Shown piece by piece: positions 4,858-5,280 of a stretch of DNA of 5,280 bases. Under the pieces are notes generated by a model. That model was not told the origin of the DNA, did no database searches, and saw only the letters and a list, made by a program, of their open reading frames with translations. Every line of letters starts with the position of its first letter. The stretch's first letter is position 1. Origin of the DNA: Syntrophomonadaceae bacterium (GTDB lineage Bacteria; Bacillota; Dethiobacteria; DTU022). The stretch lies in assembly GCA_007130585.1 (NCBI GenBank), contig SLSE01000077.1, positions 1-5,280 of the forward strand, in the 5' to 3' direction. A program made the translations under genes and the position numbers.

Positions 4858-5280
4858 TTAAATCCGGTTGGAAGAAGTCAGTATTTCGGGCCCGTTGTCA
4901 CCGAGGACTACGGTATGTTCGAAGTGAGCCGACAGGCTGCCATCGGCAGTCACCACCGTCCACTGGTCCTTAAGAACTTTGACCTCCCAGGTGCCGGCGT
5001 TGACCATCGGTTCTATGGCCAGGGCAAGCCCCGGTTTTAATACCGGCCCGTGCCCCGGCTGTCCGAAATTTGGAACCTGGGGCTCCTCGTGCATGTCTTT
5101 GCCAATACCGTGTCCGACATAGTTCCGGACTACAGATAGCGAATTGCTCTCCACGTAAGCCTGAACGGCATGCGAAATATCGGAAAGCCTGTTTTCTGAC
5201 TGCATTGCGTCGATTGCTTTTTCCAGAGACGTCCTGGTTACATCAACCAGGTGGGCGGTCTCCGGCGTTACCCTGCCAAC
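4858..5280 (-). CDS. map: Methionine aminopeptidase, type I (3' part, start outside the window)
   Basis: Removes the initiator methionine from nascent proteins after deformylation; a dinuclear-metal enzyme of the pita-bread fold. The 140 C-terminal residues are visible in an open frame that continues past the window edge. Four of the five expected metal ligands and their motifs can be seen (visible-fragment numbering): His57 in YVGHGIG, His64 in MHEEPQVPNFG, Glu90 in AIEPM and Glu121 in AHFEHTV; His57 is the conserved catalytic histidine and the other three bind metal. The two aspartate ligands lie upstream, outside the window. Length and motifs fit the short type Ia bacterial enzyme. Its place after secY and adk and before infA in the spc-type cluster is standard; secY and adk are not seen here. 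Confidence 0.96.
   Translation of the reverse strand, partial: VGRVTPETAHLVDVTRTSLEKAIDAMQSENRLSDISHAVQAYVESNSLSVVRNYVGHGIGKDMHEEPQVPNFGQPGHGPVLKPGLALAIEPMVNAGTWEVKVLKDQWTVVTADGSLSAHFEHTVVLGDNGPEILTSSNRI

Larger units (their letters stand above)
1..5280 (-). other. Continuous operon: map to ecfA2
   Basis: Eleven genes run in one direction with gaps of 66, 49-52, 35, 31, 23, 12, 8 and 7 bases or with overlaps. No intergenic stretch holds a GC-rich hairpin followed by a U-run, and no gap carries a convincing -35/-10 pair. The layout therefore supports read-through from the spc/alpha ribosomal genes into the ECF module. Promoters would be upstream of the window. There is no gene-free stretch longer than 66 bases. 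Confidence 0.75.

Noticed and set aside
1..5280. CRISPR arrays, tRNA or rRNA genes, insertion sequences, phage or defence genes
   Set aside because: No direct repeats with spacers, no cloverleaf or rRNA-like sequence, no transposase-like frame. Every part of the window is accounted for by the conserved translation/transcription/ECF genes and short gaps.

Overview
The window is a stretch of bacterial chromosome, read entirely from the minus strand (transcription runs from high to low coordinates). It holds the distal part of the spc/alpha ribosomal protein cluster followed by the start of an energy-coupling factor (ECF) transporter module. In transcription order the genes are: map (3' part), a KOW-domain RNA-binding protein gene, infA, rpmJ, rpsM, rpsK, rpsD, rpoA, rplQ, ecfA1 and ecfA2 (5' part). 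Gaps between genes are at most 66 bases. I see no convincing terminator or internal promoter, so the region looks like one long transcription unit that enters and leaves the window.

The gene order points to Bacillota, most likely class Clostridia. The supporting signs are rpsD lying inside the alpha operon (in Bacillus subtilis it is elsewhere), the small KOW/L14e-like gene between map and infA, and the ecfA1-ecfA2 pair directly after rplQ. Strong AAGGAGG-type ribosome binding sites and a base composition near half GC by eye also fit. A Desulfotomaculum/Pelotomaculum-like Peptococcaceae relative is plausible, but this is inference from synteny, not a sequence match.

Region by region: 5280-4858 encodes the catalytic C-terminal part of methionine aminopeptidase. 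4845-4558 is the KOW protein. 4549-4200 carries translation initiation factor 1 and the 37-residue zinc-ribbon protein L36. 4133-2676 carries S13, S11 and S4. 2623-1676 encodes the RNA polymerase alpha subunit, and 1652-1308 encodes L17. 1300-1 encodes the two ATPases of a vitamin/metal ECF transporter. The genes couple ribosome assembly, translation initiation, N-terminal protein maturation and RNA polymerase assembly. The ECF ATPases are a known passenger of this cluster in Firmicutes.

This is a well-conserved housekeeping region and I found no undescribed system. The points worth a second look are small: rpsM and rpsK both need TTG start codons, several Shine-Dalgarno sites can pair with nearby upstream or downstream sequence, the KOW protein has no settled role in bacteria, and EcfA2 has a non-canonical LSSGQ signature.
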